DNA of 64,000 nt from the NCBI GenBank assembly GCA_024693325.1, contig JAILLA010000054.1, forward strand, positions 46,931 to 110,930, in the 5' to 3' direction. The notes beneath the pieces are model-generated. The model was not told the DNA's origin. It did not search any database and saw nothing but the letters and a program-made list of their open reading frames with translations. Shown here piece after piece: positions 41,683 to 51,336 of the stretch; position 1 is the stretch's first letter, and every line of letters begins with the position of its first letter. Both the position numbers and the translations under genes were made by a program. The DNA comes from Solobacterium sp. Lineage in GTDB: Bacteria > Bacillota_I > Bacilli_A > Erysipelotrichales > Erysipelotrichaceae.

Positions 41683-43136
41683 TGAACTATAAACAGGTTG
41701 GTTATATCATATCGCTGCTTCTGCTGATGGAAGCCGCCTTCATGATCCCGCCTCTGGCAATATCCTTTTACCTGGCGGAACATGCGGCGATCCGCGGCTA
41801 TCTTGCATCGATCGTGATCATCATGATCACAGCAGGCATCCTGTACTGGGTCTGCCGTGACAGAAAGGGCGGGTTCTATGCCAAGGAAGGCATGGTTCTG
41901 ACAGGTCTTGCGTGGATCATCATGTCCATGCTGGGCTGTCTGCCGTTCTATATTTCCGGTGAGATCCCGCGTTACGTGGATGCGCTGTTTGAGGTCGTCT
42001 CGGGATTTACAACGACAGGATCGTCGATCCTGACGAATGTGGAAGCCCTGGACAAAGGCCTGCTGTTCTGGCGCAGCTTTACACACTGGGTCGGCGGCAT
42101 GGGTGTCCTGGTATTCCTGATGGCGATCGTACCGTTAAGCGGAAAGAACGGAGGCTTTACCCTGCATATCCTGAGAGCGGAAAGCCCGGGTCCTTCGGTA
42201 GGTAAGCTCGTACCCAAGATGAAGAAGACGGCTTCGATCCTGTACCTGATCTATGTCATCCTGACAGTACTGGATCTCATCTTCCTGCTGATCGGCGGGA
42301 TGCCGCTGTTTGACGCGGTATGTACGGCGTTCGGTACGGCAGGTACCGGCGGCTTCGGCGTCAGGAACGATTCACTGGCAGGATACAGCCCGTATCTGCA
42401 GAATGTCACGACGGTGTTCATGCTGCTGTTCGGCGTAAACTTCAGCTGCTATTACCTGCTCATCCTGAAGAGCTTCAAGGAAGTATTCAGGGATGAAGAA
42501 CTCAGACTGTACTGCGTGATCGTATTCAGCAGTATCGCCCTGATCGCATGGAATATCTCCGGCATGTACGCGAATATCGGGGAAGCGGTCCACCATTCCG
42601 CATTCCAGGTCGCATCCATTATTTCAACATCCGGTTTTGCCACGGCGGACTTTGACCTGTGGCCGAACTTCTCAAAGGCAATTCTGATGCTGCTGATGAT
42701 ATTCGGCGCCTGTGCGGGAAGCACCGGCGGCGGTATCAAAACGATCCGTCTGCTTCTGCTCTTCAAGAGCCTGAAGCGCAATATCCACCAGCAGATCCAT
42801 CCGAACCGGATCAGTCATATCCGTGTCAACGGCGCCGTGATCGATGAGAAGGTCATTACGAATGTCGGTGTATATCTGATCGCGTATACCATGATCATCA
42901 TCGTCAGCTTCCTGATCGTATCCCTGGACGGATTCTCGGTGGAAGCGAACGTGTCGGCTGTCCTGGCAACATTCAACAACATCGGACCGGGTCTTGCGGA
43001 AGTAGGACCGACCTGCAATTTCTATGCCTACAGCACACTTTCCAAGCTCGTCATGATCTTCGGAATGCTGGCAGGCAGACTGGAGATCATGCCGGTCATC
43101 GTACTGCTTTCACGCCAGACATGGAAGAAAGTTTAA
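41682..43136 (+). CDS. trkH: Trk potassium uptake channel subunit TrkH
   Basis: 484 residues with four pore-loop repeats. Selectivity segments are readable: TTTGSSI near 108, GTAGTGGFGV near 222, STSGFATADF near 310 and NNIGPGLAEVG near 428, each with the key Gly. It conducts K+ inward under control of TrkA. It overlaps the trkA stop by one base and ends at a strong terminator, forming a two-gene unit. Confidence 0.95.
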   Translation: MNYKQVGYIISLLLLMEAAFMIPPLAISFYLAEHAAIRGYLASIVIIMITAGILYWVCRDRKGGFYAKEGMVLTGLAWIIMSMLGCLPFYISGEIPRYVDALFEVVSGFTTTGSSILTNVEALDKGLLFWRSFTHWVGGMGVLVFLMAIVPLSGKNGGFTLHILRAESPGPSVGKLVPKMKKTASILYLIYVILTVLDLIFLLIGGMPLFDAVCTAFGTAGTGGFGVRNDSLAGYSPYLQNVTTVFMLLFGVNFSCYYLLILKSFKEVFRDEELRLYCVIVFSSIALIAWNISGMYANIGEAVHHSAFQVASIISTSGFATADFDLWPNFSKAILMLLMIFGACAGSTGGGIKTIRLLLLFKSLKRNIHQQIHPNRISHIRVNGAVIDEKVITNVGVYLIAYTMIIIVSFLIVSLDGFSVEANVSAVLATFNNIGPGLAEVGPTCNFYAYSTLSKLVMIFGMLAGRLEIMPVIVLLSRQTWKKV

Positions 43137-43140
43137 ACAG

Positions 43141-43172
43141 CATGTATCACATCGATACATGTTTTGTTTTTT
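43141..43172 (+). terminator. Intrinsic terminator after trkH
   Basis: CATGTATC pairs with GATACATG, loop ACATC, then TTTTGTTTTTT. Confidence 0.88.
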
Positions 43173-43223
43173 ACAGGATTTACGTCCGTTTCTCTGCTAA
43201 GATATACGTTGTGAGGTGAACAT

Positions 43224-44033
43224 ATGACTGAGAAACCGATCCACACATTTGTGGTACTTGCATATAAAGAATCACCGTATCTGGAACGCGCGATCAGATC
43301 GGTACTGGACCAGGAATATCCGAGCAGGGTCATCATCGGTACTTCCACGGACAATGAATACATCAGGGATCTGGCTGCCAAATACCAGCTTGAGGTCGTC
43401 GTCAACCCTGTCAAGAACAGCGGCAATATCGGAGATTTCGACTTTGCCTGGAGCCATGGCGACAATGAACTGGTCACCATTGCCCACCAGGATGACGAAT
43501 ACGAAAGAAGCTATTCCATGCGGGTGGTGGATGCTTACCGCAAGCATCCGGATTCCATCATTATCTTTACCGGCTATTATGAGATCCGTGACGGCAAAAA
43601 GGTCTTCTCAAACAAACTGCTGAACGTCAAGAAGCTGCTGCTGGCACCGCTCAGGGTACTGGGTTCAACAGAGTCCAGGTTCTGGAAACAGTCCGCGATC
43701 CGTTTCGGAAACGCGATCTGCTGCTCTGCCGTAACATTCGTACCGCGGAACATTCCGTTTGAGAAAGTATTCCGTCAGAAGGAATTCCTCGGAGAGGGTG
43801 ACTGGTACGGATGGCTGAAGCTTTCCAAAGTAGACGGCAAGGCATTTACCTACATTCCCGATCCCCTGATGGGGCACAGGGTCCATGAAGAATCACATAC
43901 ATCCCGTGAAGTGAATGACGGCACGCGTACAGAGCAGGAATTCAGAATGCTGTGCAAATTCTGGCCTGCACCTATCGCAAGGATCATTGCCGGAGGATAT
44001 AAGAGCGCACAGACATCCAATAAACTGAAATGA
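43224..44033 (+). CDS. Family 2 glycosyltransferase
   Basis: 269 residues. The GT-A core starts TFVVLAYKESPYLERAIRSVLDQ. A DxD-like region is HQDDEYE near 92, and a WYGWLKLSK block near 195 fits the acceptor side. No membrane helices, so it acts at the cytoplasmic face. The donor and acceptor sugars cannot be read. It heads a three-gene set (GT2, GT2, DUF2304) with 15- and 3-nt gaps, likely making a glycan or lipid-linked sugar. SD GAGGTG. Confidence 0.87.
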   Translation: MTEKPIHTFVVLAYKESPYLERAIRSVLDQEYPSRVIIGTSTDNEYIRDLAAKYQLEVVVNPVKNSGNIGDFDFAWSHGDNELVTIAHQDDEYERSYSMRVVDAYRKHPDSIIIFTGYYEIRDGKKVFSNKLLNVKKLLLAPLRVLGSTESRFWKQSAIRFGNAICCSAVTFVPRNIPFEKVFRQKEFLGEGDWYGWLKLSKVDGKAFTYIPDPLMGHRVHEESHTSREVNDGTRTEQEFRMLCKFWPAPIARIIAGGYKSAQTSNKLK

Positions 44034-44048
44034 CCGTGGAGGAAGAAC

Positions 44049-44750
44049 GTGAAAATACTGATTATTATTCCGGCATACAACGAAGCAGACAACATTGTCA
44101 GGGTAACTGATCATTTGATCACGGACTATCCGCAGTATGATTATGTGATCATCAATGACGGCAGCACGGACCGCACGGCAGAGATCTGCCGTGAACATAG
44201 CTATCGCATGATCAAACATCCTGTCAATCTCGGGCTTGCCGGAGCAGTCCGCACCGGCATGAAGTATGCCCTTGCGCACGGATATGACGCAGCGATGCAG
44301 TATGACGGAGACGGACAGCACCGCCCGGAATACATCGCAGCCATGGCTGCGGAGATCGAAAAAGGATATGATATCGCGATCGGCAGCCGGTTTGTGACAG
44401 AGAAAAAAGACGGTTCCCTGCGTATGCTGGGAAGCCGTATGATCGAACGGTTCATACGCATGACGACCGGAAAGACGATCCATGATCCGACCAGCGGCAT
44501 GAGAATGTACAACAGGAAGATCATCAGGGTTCTGGCAGAAAATGCCTCGCTGACACCGGAACCTGATACTGTCGCATACCTGATGCGCTGCGGCGCGACG
44601 GTCAGCGAAGTGCAGGTCACCATGGATGAACGCATTGCCGGGGAAAGCTACCTGAATCTCCGCCGCAGCATCCAGTACATGGCGACTGTCTGCACCAGCA
44701 TCCTGTTCGTCGGATGGTTTCACGACAAACTGGATCTAAGGAGGGAATGA
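44049..44750 (+). CDS. Dolichyl-phosphate-mannose-synthase-like GT2 glycosyltransferase
   Basis: 233 residues; the start is GTG at 44049 with GGAGGA upstream. IIIPAYNEADNIVRV, VIINDGSTDRTAEI and QYDGDGQH (metal-binding DxD near 94) are typical of the DPM1/polyprenyl-phosphate-sugar branch. IGSRFV and PTSGMRMYN follow. It probably moves a sugar to polyprenyl phosphate. The next gene is DUF2304, a common partner of this enzyme type. Confidence 0.88.
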   Translation: MKILIIIPAYNEADNIVRVTDHLITDYPQYDYVIINDGSTDRTAEICREHSYRMIKHPVNLGLAGAVRTGMKYALAHGYDAAMQYDGDGQHRPEYIAAMAAEIEKGYDIAIGSRFVTEKKDGSLRMLGSRMIERFIRMTTGKTIHDPTSGMRMYNRKIIRVLAENASLTPEPDTVAYLMRCGATVSEVQVTMDERIAGESYLNLRRSIQYMATVCTSILFVGWFHDKLDLRRE

Positions 44751-44753
44751 AGA

Positions 44754-45098
44754 ATGACAATACCGTTTCGTATCATGCTGATAGCTGCAGCGATATTTAC
44801 ATTTTTCTTCATCATCTCAAATATCAGGAAAAGCAAACTCAGGATCAGCGACGCGCTGTACTGGTTCGGGTTTTCCACACTTCTGATCCTGCTGGCAGTA
44901 TTCCCGCAGATCGCATTCTTCTTCGGAGAACTGTTCGGCATCATCTCGACCGTCAACCTGGTATTCCTTGTGATCATCGCACTGCTGATCCTCAGGGTCT
45001 TCACATTGACGCTCAGGCTGTCTGTGCTTGATCAGAAGCTGGAAGAGCTGGCTCAGGAGATGGCATTGAAGAATGCCGAAAAAGACATCGGAAAATAA
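44754..45098 (+). CDS. DUF2304-family small membrane protein
   Basis: 114 residues: three hydrophobic helices (about 5-21, 33-54, 58-81) then a short helical tail that may form a coiled coil. Size, topology and RISDALYWFGFSTLLILLAVFP fit DUF2304. These proteins accompany DPM1-like GT2 enzymes and may anchor them to the membrane; the function is not proven. SD GGAGGG overlaps the end of the upstream gene. Confidence 0.85.
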   Translation: MTIPFRIMLIAAAIFTFFFIISNIRKSKLRISDALYWFGFSTLLILLAVFPQIAFFFGELFGIISTVNLVFLVIIALLILRVFTLTLRLSVLDQKLEELAQEMALKNAEKDIGK

Positions 45099-45105
45099 AA
45101 CAAAG

Positions 45106-45135
45106 GCCGTTCTGCAGTGCAGAACGGCATATTTT
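45106..45135 (+). terminator. Intrinsic terminator after the GT2-DUF2304 unit
   Basis: A perfect 10-bp stem, GCCGTTCTGC with GCAGAACGGC, and loop AGT, then ATATTTT. Confidence 0.88.
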
Positions 45136-45170
45136 CATATGACCGGCTTTTCATGTACTGCGCACTGCGG

Positions 45171-45318
45171 CATCTCTGGTAGAGATGACATGATGGTTCT
45201 TGTTATTCAGCGTATCCGCTCGTTTACGACAGCATGTAAGCATGTTACCATAAGGATACAAAGGGCTTTGAGAATTATACGATCAAAAATTCAAGGTTCT
45301 GTATGGCGCAGAATTTTT
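45171..45318 (+). other. Structured leader region before the giant LRR gene
   Basis: Two perfect stems are visible: CATCTCT-GGT-AGAGATG (45171-45187) and AAAAATTC with GAATTTTT (45285-45292 and 45311-45318). The second ends 14 nt before the SD AAGGGG at 45332. A direct repeat, AGCATGTaAGCATGT, lies near 45231. No gene and no known riboswitch was recognised in this 246-nt interval. Confidence 0.4.
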
Positions 45319-45344
45319 CATTATTCTGCAGAAGGGGATTTATT

Positions 45345-48300
45345 ATGACTATTCAGAAGCAAACGAAACGTCTGCTGACATCTTTCCTTGTATGCGCAGC
45401 GCTTTTTGCCGGCGGCGTGCAGCCGGCATATCATGTGTCTGCCGAAGAGGAAGATGTATCCATGATCGATGATACAGCTGTCGATGAAGTGCTGACGAAA
45501 ACAGAAGAAACAGAAGAGATCACAGGAGAGGAACAGACGTCGGAAACATCTGATGAAATCATTGCCGATGATGAAGAAGAAACGGCTGTCATTGAAGAAG
45601 AACCGTCTGTGACCGAAGAGGAGACCGAACCTGAGATCATTGCGGAAGATGATCCTGAGATCATGGAAGAAGAAACAGCAGAAGAGGATATTACTCAGGA
45701 AACGGAAGAAGAAATAATTCCCGAAGAAGAGGAACCGGAAGATTCAGAAGTGATGGAGGAATATGAGCCGGAGTTTCGGTTTGGCGGGAAGGATCTCTCG
45801 TTGGACGGGTCCGGAATAACGGAACTTACGAGTGAGTATCTTGTTTCCGGAACAGTCACCTATGATTATGAGACAGATACGCTCACACTGGACAATGCGG
45901 TATTTACAATGGAGCCGAATGATGAGTCGGATCCCATGTACATGTTCGAAAGGACAGATTCTGCTGAGATCACAGTCAGACTGACCGGTACGAGTACCAT
46001 CTCAACAAACCCCTATAATCGGTGGAGTTGGAGTACCGGAGCTTTCAGCACGTCCGGAAAACTGAAGTTTATGAGCGATGACGGGACAGGTGTTTTGAAT
46101 ATTACGTCTACATCATATTATCCGTATGATACCGGTTATCACTATGGAACGGCGATCAGTGCAAATCAGGTGGAATTCACCAACTGTACGGTCAATGCGC
46201 ACGGCGCGACATACGGTATTTACGGTTATAGAGGGATCTGGTTTTCAGAAGGAGCGACTGTGACGGCGATAGGAGACAGTTCCCAGGCATTGTACACATA
46301 CGCGGATAACGCGAGCCCTGTCGCGCATGATCCGGTACTGATCCGGCTTACGAAATACGCAAGCGCGGATGATGAGACCGGCACGGCGATGAACAGTCCG
46401 GAATATGTATATGATTACTATGGTTATGATCCGTTTGATGAAGCGCATAAGGTGACCGCAGAGCCGAAAGAGATCGCCGGCAATATCATCATGAGCGGCG
46501 ACATCGGCGCGGATGGCGGCAATGTAACTTTCACTCTGACCGATGAAGGTATGCTGACGATCAGCGGAAACGGTGCCATGAAGGATTTCGCGGAAGCATT
46601 CTACAGCCCCTCAGCAGACTCCGCGCCATGGTATGATTACGATTCTGTACTGGTAAAACATATCGTGATTGAAGAAGGTGTTTCTTCAATTGGCGCATGC
46701 GCCTTTATCAGAACAAATCTTCTGGAGGATGTGACACTTCCTTCAACGATGAAGAAGATCGGCAGGTATGCGTTTGCCTACAGCAATATGACAGAGATCG
46801 ATCTGCCGGAAGGAGTTGAGGAGATCGGTGAATATGTGTTTGATAACTCCAGAAAACTCCGGCAGATCACGCTTCCGTCAACGTTAAAGAAGATCGGGGA
46901 TGATGCGTTCTATTACTGTGAAGCATTGCAGTCGATCGATCTGCCTTCGGGATTGACGGAACTGGGAAACTACGTTTTCAGCGAATGCAAACAGCTGAGC
47001 GGAACAGTTGTGATACCGGAAGCCATCAAATCGCTTTATGGGACATTCTCCTATTGTGAAAGCCTGGAAAAGGTCATCATGCCGGAAGGCCTCGAGGAGA
47101 TCCGCGGAGCCTTCTATTACTGCAAGAGCCTGACAGAAGCGGATATTCCCTCCACTGTGAGAACGATCGGATATGAAGCATTTGAAGGCTCAGCCATCAC
47201 ATCTGCGCATATTCCGGAAGGTATTACGGAGATCGGAGATGAAGCTTTCTATAGATGCGCTTCACTTGTTGACCTTACGCTTCCTTCAACTCTTGAGATC
47301 ATCGTATCAGATGCATTTGCTAAATGTACAAGCCTCAGGGAAGTCAGCTTCCCGGACGGCCTGACCTCGATCGGAAGCTACGCATTCAGCGAATGCACAT
47401 CACTGGAAGAAGTGATCCTGCCTGACAGCGTAACAACATTGGATGATTATGCATTCAGCAGCTGTACCGGACTGGTCAAAGCCAATACCGGAAACGGACT
47501 CACAGAAATGGGCAATGTGTTCCAGAGCTGCTCTTCTCTGGTCGATGTGACACTCAGCGATCAGCTCACACAGATCAACAGAAGCACTTTCCAGAACTGC
47601 TCAAGTCTGGAAACGATCGTACTTCCTGATCGGATCAGATATATTATGGACAGCGCGTTCGCCGGCTGTACGAACCTGAAAAATGTCTCACTGCCATCAG
47701 GATTGACAGCATTGTATAACAGTGTATTCTCCGGGTGTGAAAGTCTGACCTCGATCGATCTGCCGGAGACGCTCGTTTCGATCAGTGACTCTGTCTTCAA
47801 CAGCAGCGGTCTGACTTCGATCACACTTCCTTCAGCGCTGACATCCCTGGGCGAAAATGTGTTCTACAGATGTTCTGCATTGGCGGAAGTGCATATGGAG
47901 AATACGATGGTCTACAGCATCAGATATGCCGCATTCTCCTATTGTTCGGCACTGGAAGAACTGGTGCTTCCGGATACAGTGAAAGGCATTGACAGAAATG
48001 CCTTCTCCAACTGCACATCTTTAAGAAGGATCACGTTTAACGGTGTACTGGAAAATATCTTCAGTTACAGTTCATATGCTATCAGCAGCAATGCTTTCAC
48101 CTACTGTTCCGCACTGGAAAGCCTTGAATTCACGCTCAAAGGAAAGGATGCAGGTATCGGAAGCCAGGCCTTCTCAGGAGTTCCCGCCGGCGTCGTAAAA
48201 CTATACGGTGTTCCGGGCGGCAGTCTGGAAAGCGACGCAGCTTCGAAAAACTATACATTTATCCCGGCAGCCTTTACGGTGAAATACCTGGCAAACGGCG

Positions 48301-51227
48301 GTCAGGGTGAGATGGCTGACCAGGAAATCGATTATACAGGCTATACAGCAGAAAGCGAGCCGTATCGCTTTACTGAGAATACATTTACCAACGGGGAACT
48401 GACCTTCATCGGATGGAATACAAAAGCAGACGGTACCGGAACAAAATACAGCGATGAACAGGAGATCACGATCGATGTCCCCGGTTCCGGCGTGCTGACA
48501 CTGTATGCGCAATGGGCAAAAGCATATGATCTCTGGCTCGGCGGCGTGCGGATCAACAGCAGTATGATCAATGATCTGTATAAAGGACTGAACGGATATG
48601 ACAGTTACGGAACACCTTCGACCTATGATCCTGACACCAATACACTGACACTGAACACACTGTATGTCTCCAATTCCACGGAAGTTATGGAGGGCAGAGA
48701 TCCTTCCGAATATTACGGCCTCTATTATGCCGGAGACAAAGAACTGACGATTGTAGTCAATTACAGCAGTGTCCAGTTCAGTGCCCGAAGCGGAACAGGA
48801 CTGGACGATATCTACACCATCTATACGAACGGATCACTGAAGATCGTACTGAATAATTATACGACGTTTGAAGTACAGTCAGTCGGCGGCAGTGATGTCT
48901 CAAGTGCGGCAATGTATGTCGGCGGTGATCTGACGATTGCAGGCAGCGGCAGTCTGAACATATACGGCTCCAGCGGCTACAAGGATCATAGTTACGGTAT
49001 CAGGATGGCAGGCGGCGCGATGATCATGCGTGATAATGCGAGCGTAAGAGTCTCTGCAGGCTCTGCCGCAAACGGTTCGTATGGCCTTTACATGGACTCT
49101 GATGTAACGCTTCGCTCGAAGAACTGGAACTCAGGCAGTCTGGTGATCCAGGGCAACGGCAGTTTCGGTTCCGTCAGCGGCGCACCGGGTGTGAAGCTGA
49201 ACAGAAGATCATCGGAATGCGATCTGCTGGGATATGAGCGGTACAACACCAGCGGTACTGTGACCGTACTCGGTGAAACAGCTTATACGATGGACGCGCT
49301 TGCGTCATATCAGTCACTGCAGGCAATGCCGGTCAGGCATGTCCTGGCGATCACGATGAGAGAACCGGACCACAGCTATGTATATACCGGTGCGGGGATC
49401 ACGCCTGAGATCTGGGTGACATGCAACGGCAGTTCCCTGATGCCGGGAAAAGACTATACCGTCAAATATGCGAATAACAAGGCGGCATTTGAACTGCCGG
49501 AAGGCGTGGAAAATGACCAGGAAGGTTTCCTGTCACTGCCGGCAAAGACACTGAAGAAGGCACCGAAGATCACGGTTACAGGCAAAGGCAACTATAGCGG
49601 GACCGCTGTTGTGTACTTTGAGATCCATCAGAAAAACATCAGTGAGAATAATACGGATGACGGCACACTGCCGGTCACCGTATCGGATATCACTGCAGTC
49701 AGAAATACAAAGGTATCGCCGCTTGTATACTATGGCGCCTACAAATTGGCTGCGAAAGATTATACGATGGACCCTGTCTCCGGGAAGTTCGCGGAAGACG
49801 GCACACTGACGATCACAGGCAAAGGTAATTTCACCGGAACAAGAGAGATCCCGGTGACTGTGGTCGGAGCCAAGAACGAACTGAAGAATATCGGTGTAAC
49901 ATTCTCAAAGAAGACACTGATCTACAGCGGGGTGAACGTTGAAGAAGAGATTCTGAGCGCGATCACGGTATATGACGCTGCGGACAAGACGAAGACACCG
50001 CTTGATGAAGCGTATTATACGATCACATTATCTGCCGACACAAAAAATGCCGGTACAGTAAAGGCGGCTGTCAGCGGCAGGAACGGATATTCCGGCACGA
50101 AGACATCCAGCTACAAGATCACACCTGATAAGAATGCGGACCTGCTTGTATATAATGCAGCAGGGGACAGCGGAGTGACTTACCGGGGAAGGGCCTGGGA
50201 CAATATCATCTACGTTCTGGCGGACCTTGACGGCATGGGAAGTGAAGATACGATCGCCGATCCCGACAGCAAGTATGAAACGATCCTGACGGAAGGCAAA
50301 GACTTCAAGGTCACCTACAAGAACAACATTAAAGTAAGCACTGCCAAGACAAAGGCGACATATACCGTGACGTTCCTGGGCAACTACAAGGGCAAGGCAG
50401 CCGTGAAAGGAAGCTTTACGATCCTTCCTCAAAGACTGAATAACACTTCAATAACGATCCCGCCTGTGTCATATACCAAGCCGGGAGCCAATCTGCCGAA
50501 GCCGTATGTCACATATAACGGAGAACTTCTGAAAGAGAAGACCGATTATACGGTGAAATACTACCGGACCCAGACATATGATTATGAAACGGGCGGATAT
50601 GTATATTCCGGTCCTGTTTCTTCCAAAAAGGGAGAGATCCTGACGGATGCGGACTTCAACGGCAGCAGCAGCCTCAGGCTGTATGCTGTGTTTGAAGGAA
50701 AAGGAAACTTTGCGAAAGCAGATGAATACGATGTCCGCTATACAACATATACCGTTAAGAAACTGACATCAGGAATGGATCCCGGAAATGAATATAAAGA
50801 GCTGGATCTGTCCAGGGCGACGATATCGATTACAACAAAAGACGCGAAAGGAAATGTAAAGAAGGTAACGAAGTTCCCGTATACCGGCAGCCGCATTACC
50901 TTTGATCCTAATGGCAGCGGAGACCCTTCCTATCCTGCAGAGATCAAGGTCACCTATCAGTATGACAAAAAGACGACACTGACACTGCAGTACGGAACGG
51001 ACTACAGCCTGAATTATTACAGCAATCTGAATAAAGGCAAGGCGACTGTAGCGGTCATCACAACGAACAGATCCCCGCGGTATTTCTATGATGAAAACTA
51101 TGAGCGGATCAAAGACGCGTCAGGAAACGATCTGCCGAGACTGAGTTTCAACGGCCAGAAATCTGCGGCCTTCACCATCACAGCCGGCAAACTGTCGGAT
51201 CTGCTGAAAAAAGTCCTGAACTGGTAA
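45345..51227 (+). CDS. Giant secreted leucine-rich-repeat (BspA/LRR_5) surface protein
   Basis: 1960 residues from ATG 45345, which gives a signal peptide (KQTKRLLTSFLVCAALFAGG, cut near VSA) and has SD AAGGGG. Order of parts: a very acidic stretch (about 32-140), a beta-rich module (about 146-378), an LRR_5 cap with TISGNGAM, about twenty LRR_5 repeats (about 440-950, pattern IGxxAFxxCxxLxxIxLPxxL), a Listeria-Bacteroides B repeat (about 975-1058, FIGWNTKADGTG), a second beta-rich module resembling the first (about 1062-1328), then several Ig-like repeats (about 1332-1950, with VKYANN- and GKGNFxG-type turns). LRR_5 proteins bind host or bacterial surfaces. No LPxTG, SLH or LysM anchor is present, so it is released or held non-covalently. 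Confidence 0.9.
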   Translation: MTIQKQTKRLLTSFLVCAALFAGGVQPAYHVSAEEEDVSMIDDTAVDEVLTKTEETEEITGEEQTSETSDEIIADDEEETAVIEEEPSVTEEETEPEIIAEDDPEIMEEETAEEDITQETEEEIIPEEEEPEDSEVMEEYEPEFRFGGKDLSLDGSGITELTSEYLVSGTVTYDYETDTLTLDNAVFTMEPNDESDPMYMFERTDSAEITVRLTGTSTISTNPYNRWSWSTGAFSTSGKLKFMSDDGTGVLNITSTSYYPYDTGYHYGTAISANQVEFTNCTVNAHGATYGIYGYRGIWFSEGATVTAIGDSSQALYTYADNASPVAHDPVLIRLTKYASADDETGTAMNSPEYVYDYYGYDPFDEAHKVTAEPKEIAGNIIMSGDIGADGGNVTFTLTDEGMLTISGNGAMKDFAEAFYSPSADSAPWYDYDSVLVKHIVIEEGVSSIGACAFIRTNLLEDVTLPSTMKKIGRYAFAYSNMTEIDLPEGVEEIGEYVFDNSRKLRQITLPSTLKKIGDDAFYYCEALQSIDLPSGLTELGNYVFSECKQLSGTVVIPEAIKSLYGTFSYCESLEKVIMPEGLEEIRGAFYYCKSLTEADIPSTVRTIGYEAFEGSAITSAHIPEGITEIGDEAFYRCASLVDLTLPSTLEIIVSDAFAKCTSLREVSFPDGLTSIGSYAFSECTSLEEVILPDSVTTLDDYAFSSCTGLVKANTGNGLTEMGNVFQSCSSLVDVTLSDQLTQINRSTFQNCSSLETIVLPDRIRYIMDSAFAGCTNLKNVSLPSGLTALYNSVFSGCESLTSIDLPETLVSISDSVFNSSGLTSITLPSALTSLGENVFYRCSALAEVHMENTMVYSIRYAAFSYCSALEELVLPDTVKGIDRNAFSNCTSLRRITFNGVLENIFSYSSYAISSNAFTYCSALESLEFTLKGKDAGIGSQAFSGVPAGVVKLYGVPGGSLESDAASKNYTFIPAAFTVKYLANGGQGEMADQEIDYTGYTAESEPYRFTENTFTNGELTFIGWNTKADGTGTKYSDEQEITIDVPGSGVLTLYAQWAKAYDLWLGGVRINSSMINDLYKGLNGYDSYGTPSTYDPDTNTLTLNTLYVSNSTEVMEGRDPSEYYGLYYAGDKELTIVVNYSSVQFSARSGTGLDDIYTIYTNGSLKIVLNNYTTFEVQSVGGSDVSSAAMYVGGDLTIAGSGSLNIYGSSGYKDHSYGIRMAGGAMIMRDNASVRVSAGSAANGSYGLYMDSDVTLRSKNWNSGSLVIQGNGSFGSVSGAPGVKLNRRSSECDLLGYERYNTSGTVTVLGETAYTMDALASYQSLQAMPVRHVLAITMREPDHSYVYTGAGITPEIWVTCNGSSLMPGKDYTVKYANNKAAFELPEGVENDQEGFLSLPAKTLKKAPKITVTGKGNYSGTAVVYFEIHQKNISENNTDDGTLPVTVSDITAVRNTKVSPLVYYGAYKLAAKDYTMDPVSGKFAEDGTLTITGKGNFTGTREIPVTVVGAKNELKNIGVTFSKKTLIYSGVNVEEEILSAITVYDAADKTKTPLDEAYYTITLSADTKNAGTVKAAVSGRNGYSGTKTSSYKITPDKNADLLVYNAAGDSGVTYRGRAWDNIIYVLADLDGMGSEDTIADPDSKYETILTEGKDFKVTYKNNIKVSTAKTKATYTVTFLGNYKGKAAVKGSFTILPQRLNNTSITIPPVSYTKPGANLPKPYVTYNGELLKEKTDYTVKYYRTQTYDYETGGYVYSGPVSSKKGEILTDADFNGSSSLRLYAVFEGKGNFAKADEYDVRYTTYTVKKLTSGMDPGNEYKELDLSRATISITTKDAKGNVKKVTKFPYTGSRITFDPNGSGDPSYPAEIKVTYQYDKKTTLTLQYGTDYSLNYYSNLNKGKATVAVITTNRSPRYFYDENYERIKDASGNDLPRLSFNGQKSAAFTITAGKLSDLLKKVLNW

Positions 51228-51259
51228 TATCAGGACAGACAAAAACCATATTCTGACCG

Positions 51260-51297
51260 CAGTGTCCGGGGTGTTATCACCTGCGGGCACTGTTTTT
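51260..51297 (+). terminator. Intrinsic terminator after the giant LRR gene
   Basis: CAGTGTCCG pairs with CGGGCACTG (one G-T), 15-nt loop, then TTTTT. Confidence 0.8.
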
Positions 51298-51302
51298 CCG
51301 TA

Positions 51303-51327
51303 AAAAACCACCGGTCCGGCCGGTGGT
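51303..51327 (-). terminator. Intrinsic terminator of the GH43-like lipoprotein gene
   Basis: ACCACCGG pairs with CCGGTGGT; on the minus strand it continues into TTTT. Confidence 0.8.
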
Positions 51328-51336
51328 GAGCGATCG

